Shown here: one piece after another, positions 60,001 through 64,000 of the stretch
How positions within the stretch are numbered: position 1 is the first letter of the stretch
How the letters are laid out: the number at the start of each line of letters is the position of its first letter
Source: Acorus gramineus
Taxonomy: Eukaryota; Streptophyta; Magnoliopsida; Acorales; Acoraceae
DNA length: 64,000 bases
Assembly: GCA_030737835.1 (NCBI GenBank)
Contig: CM060847.1
Location: forward strand, 12,848,704-12,912,703
Direction: 5' to 3'
Made by a program: the position numbers and the translations under genes
Notes under the pieces: generated by a model
The model's database searches: none
Told to the model about the DNA's origin: nothing
What the model saw: the letters and a program-made list of their open reading frames with translations, nothing else

Positions 60001-63000
60001 TAGAAAGCAAGAAACAGGGATGGAATACAACACAGGCATCACCAGTAGAAAAGTATGCCAGAAATCCAAGATACTGACACACTCGGTAAAGAAGATACCA
60101 TGAAACTTCACTATTTACACTGAGCCTGGATGGAACGGTTTCACACATTGCAAAATTATTCAATCACTACTTACCTCACTCCAATCCATGCAATCTGTAG
60201 CTTTCACAAGCTCCATATCATTCCCCAACTCACTGCAGCCTCTTTGAAGAAAAGGACGAAACATCGTCATTGGTTCCCAGCTCAAGTTGGATGGGTTTTG
60301 TAGAACATCACGGACTATAACAGGCTGTCCTTTATTCCAGTGCTTCTGAAAATGTTCAATGTCTTCATCCTGAGTATCTTGTAAACTTGGACAATACAGG
60401 TAATTATCGCTTGAACCTTCTCTGGATGAGGCCTCTCGCAACCTTGCATTGGTTCCCTCTTTTCCATCTATACCACAAAAGGAACAACTGGAAGAAACAT
60501 CAAATACCTCAGGGAGATCATAACTGCAAGCTATCTGTTCTGCATGCATTTCCAGTTTTTGAGTCCAATTTAATGGAAATACGCATCTCAGCTCCAAGAT
60601 GCCATTGCCACAACCTCCATGTTCCTTTGGTGGACATGAGATACTCCCATTGGTTATATTTACTTTCCATTCAGTTGATGTCACTGAAGAGGCTAATAAT
60701 GAAGCATCAGGGCAAAACAACATGGCATTCTTTTTATAACAATAGTCCAACTTTAGAGCAACAATCCCTGCATGTAAGCATTCTGCACGAATCTCCTGAC
60801 AGCAACTTAAGCATAGGTCGTAGGAGCAATGTGGGCAGCTTCTGTGAAAATCAATGATTGAAGTTCGACATTTGCTACTGTTTCACAAATGAATAGAGCA
60901 TTAGGCTACTGAATTTACCACAAAATAAGGCTATCTGCATGAACTTAATTTTGAAACATACCATGTAATTTGCTCAATGCAGCCTGATCCTTTCTGTGGA
61001 GGTTGAATGTCAGATAAATTTCTTCCTGTCATCATAGAGATAGGTGAGTCTACAAAAATGATGTTGAGAGAAAAAAGGCACATTTTAATAGATGCACCTT
61101 GTATTTGTGCCTCTACACCCACTTCCATTCGCTGTTCCAGATTAATTCTCTTCAGTATAGGGAGAAGAAGACAGATTAGGTAGTGGGCATGACGGATTTT
61201 GCGACCCTGATTTGAGCATTTGCATAGCCCTGGCGATTGTATTGTCAACAAAAGAAATGCCTCATGTAAAGTAACTTAAAGAGCTACCAATGAAGCAGAC
61301 CTTAAACCCACCATATTTAAATCTACTATTCAAGCATGTCTTGCAACTGCAACAACCACGACAAACTGGACAGGCTGTCTTGACTTCTTGTTCGGACATT
61401 TCAGTGTACCTGGAAGAGAAACCACTTGAGAAGTCCAAGAACCAGAATATGTTACTGTGAATCTTATTCATCATCAGAAAACACCCAGGCAGTTTGCCCC
61501 ATCAACATTACAAAAAAAGTACTATCTTGTAACAAATCTTTTTCTTTTTCTATTTTTTTTTATGAAAAAGGAAGGTCTACGCAACAAAAAGGCAGAACAC
61601 AAAACCACAAAACCATCTAGGAAAGCATTTACATCATACTGAATTTAAAGAGGTTAATCATGCTCCTTATTGCTCTGAGCATAGAATTGGGTCAATAACA
61701 ACTGATGTATGGAAGAATGTCTTGCTCATCTTAAGTACACTATTTATACAAGTACCTGGGGTTGTGTACATAATAACCAACAAACATCCCCATTTCAAAT
61801 TAGGGAAATAAATGCACAGTTTGATTTGTGAGAAATGATAGTCGGCAGCCTCCCCCTGCAATCTAATGTGGTATGTTAGCCCACATTTGGGTAATGGTAT
61901 AAGCTATTATAGGATATATAACTATTCCAGCAAAAATAAAGAATAAGCCATTTCTTGTTTGGTTGCGTTTTTAGTTATTTTCATTAGAAAATGTAATAAT
62001 ATTTTTTTTTTGTTTGGTTGATAATGAAGAATGAGATATGAATAAGGATTTATAATTAGTAAAAAAAATGATTTGACATGTGGGTCCCCTAATTTAATAG
62101 AGATGAAGACATGTGATTTAACATGTGGGTCCCTTATTTGACATATGGGTCCCCTAATTTAATAGAGATGATGACATTTGATTTGACATATAGATCCCTT
62201 TATATCAGTGGAATAGATTGGGTGGAATAACACAATTCCAGAGGGGAACTAGAATACCAATATAAGTTTATTCTCGCCTATATACCCCCTTATTCCTTGC
62301 AAACAAATAGCTTTTTGGTCTTATTCTCCTCTATTCCTCTCTATCCTTCTCCTATTCTCCCATTCAAACGGGGGCTTAAGGTTTCTGCTACAACTTTAAA
62401 TCTGGGGATCTGATGGACACATAGCAAGTGGTGATCACGAGGTGTACTGAAGTGCAAATGGCCGGTGCTTAAAAGTCATGAGGCATTCAACACACCTAAA
62501 TTAAATTAATTGTAAGAGTTATATTCAGTTCTGAACAGTTAGTTATGGGAAAATAACTTCTTAGAAACATTACATGCAAGATATCCATAATGATTATGTT
62601 GGGCTATAATGTGTGTGTGTTAAAAAGGTTCAAGGATTAAGACATTAAAATCTTATTTTAGTAGGATTAGATTCTCCATAACCTCATCTTATATATCAAG
62701 GTGGAGAATTAAATTTCACTAATTCTTGACACCTTAATATAGTTCAAAACTGATTGCAAAGCGGCTCATTCGGACCTATGCTGATACCCATCCCATTATA
62801 TTTGTCAAATACATAAAATTTAATTTCATATTGCAAATTATGCCCATCTAAATTCACCACAATAATTTAGTCAGCCATTTCAGAGGTAATTTCAATATAC
62901 ATAGAAGCGATTTTTCATGTGCACTTCTGACCAAGGATTCTTGGAAGGTGTGTTTCTTTTTATGCATGGGCACAAGATCTCAGTAATGACCAAAGTGCTA

Positions 63001-63974
63001 GTTCATGTTTATGGGATTCATTTTCAGACCTACTTCTTTGTTATTCCTTGGAATTTATACTTTTTTAAGCAAGAACTCAACATGAGATCGCAGTTTATGT
63101 TTATCTTTGTAATGTGGATATCAAATCAAGTAGGCAATTTGTATAAACACAAATCAGAAAAGGTGATTGTGTGTCACCTGATGCTGTTGTGTTGTCATCC
63201 AGCTTGTACGATTCACTTCAATTACGTACTTCTGATGTTAGCAGCACAAAACTGCAAACAGAAAGCCTAATTATATAGACATCCATAAGTGTATTTGTCC
63301 TGAGCATGTATTTGGGTTGACATTTTGTGATATAATCAATATGTTTAGACCTGGTTCAACTAATTTGGCAACTTATACAATAGCATTCAAATTAGAGTTT
63401 GTTTAAGCATTCAAATCAATGATCCATGTGTGCACACCCAGTTCCAACTTTCAGATTTCAAATCTAGCAGTTCTTCTGGCATGGTGGGTCTCCACGCATT
63501 TGTCTTCAGACTTATTTATAGAGTTTTGGGGTTCAATTTGGTTGCTTCAGTAGGATGGGCATGTATGCACTATTTTCTAATGTGTTGTTCTACTTGATAT
63601 AGGAAATCGAGCATAATTAGCAGCTGCTCAAACTTTCAGAAATTGTTTTTCAGCTAAATGAGTACACCACAACCCCCGATTCAACACTAGTTCAGCCTGA
63701 AACCTAAAGCACAGCATTCTCAAACCTCACAACCCATTCTTCACCTACCATTAAAGTTTCAATCTATGCCCAACTCATGTCCTTCTCCAAATACGCATCA
63801 CAGCAAGAGCATAAATGAAACATCAAATACCGAATTCAAAAACGCAGAAGATGCAACTCACCATTCCTTAATGCAATCAGTGCAAAAAGATTCGGCATGG
63901 CATCTAGAGCAAAGGATGATGCGCGCCACCTTACTCTTCCCACACTGGTGGCAACTCCTCCCATAAGGAAGTAC
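57069..63974 (-). CDS. JmjC-domain histone lysine demethylase, KDM3/JMJ25 type (5' part outside window)
   Basis: Eleven exons, in frame, run from 63862-63974 through 61312-61409, 61098-61229, 60962-61049, 60175-60877, 59616-59945, 58096-58626, 57942-58014, 57775-57860 and 57259-57378 to 57069-57143. They give the last 782 residues; an acceptor at 63975 shows that more exons lie beyond 64000. The order is a RING-like Cys region (CHQCGKSK, CSRCHAESFCTDC, CPVCRGCCSCKTC), a second zinc cluster (CSKCRTSIIDFHRSCPHCSY, then CLSCC), and the JmjC domain (exons after 59945) ending DQHTGEAIIIPAGCPYQIRY and LDFLSPENV. This class removes H3K9 methyl groups in the nucleus. KLCCDVSD stands where KLHCDMSD is usual, so the first iron-binding His is Cys (codon 59634-59636). 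The Asp and the later HPVHDQ are present. Activity is therefore in doubt. Confidence 0.9.
61930..62390. mobile_element. Probable MITE with internal tandem repeat, in a JmjC intron
   Basis: It lies in the 2.45-kb intron 61410-63861. GTTTGGTTGCGTTTT near the left and CCATTCAAACGGGGGC near the right resemble ends of small DNA transposons. Inside, ACATGTGGGTCCC and TAATTTAATAGAGATGA units recur at about 62075-62210. The exact ends and class are unclear. Confidence 0.45.
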
Positions 63975-64000
63975 CTAAAACAGAATTTCCAATACTCATT

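Overview
This window is nuclear DNA of a flowering plant. It holds intron-rich genes with GT-AG junctions, single-gene transcription units, and dense A/T-rich intergenic DNA packed with CACTA, hAT and MITE-type insertions. The species cannot be fixed from the sequence. Five multi-exon or single-exon housekeeping-type genes could be read through, with frames checked across every junction. All product names rest on recognition of protein sequence, not on a search.

Region 1 (about 0.6-19 kb) is a cluster of small wound-responsive (DUF3774-type, WIP) genes. Three plus-strand copies sit in tandem repeat units that also share promoter and about 1.3 kb of downstream DNA. Copy 2 (8530-8802) is intact. 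Copy 1 (796-1020 plus 6041-6096) is cut in two by a 5.0-kb CACTA-like element. Copy 3 (12897-13177) has a 979-bp palindromic element between its TATA box and start codon and a 14-bp tandem duplication that breaks the frame. A fourth, divergent member lies inverted at 18726-18977, and a 71-codon ORF at 14507-14722 may be a fifth relative. Because the repeat units are paralogous, each insertion has an 'empty site' in a sister unit.

Region 2 (20-30 kb) carries THF1 (plastid THYLAKOID FORMATION 1, plus strand, 5 exons) and, convergent to it, a DGK5-type diacylglycerol kinase (minus strand, 12 coding exons, 488 aa).

Region 3 (30-50 kb) has one gene, an ABC1/UbiB-family atypical kinase of the ADCK2 type (35537-41475, 5 exons). 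The rest is intergenic DNA with several hAT and palindromic elements and a broken 5' fragment of the proteasome ATPase gene RPT5.

Region 4 (50-64 kb) has a two-exon At4g28100-type GPI-anchored secreted protein (50773-52624), a GC-rich hAT element with a perfect 8-bp target duplication (54301-54781), and the 3' eleven exons of a JmjC (KDM3/JMJ25-type) histone demethylase on the minus strand. Its 5' part lies beyond base 64000. This JmjC protein has Cys where the family's first iron-binding His is expected.

The genes do not form a pathway. The features most worth a second look are the WIP cluster with its datable insertions, the short gene inside the CACTA element, the JmjC metal-site change, and two palindromic element families that share a terminal motif.
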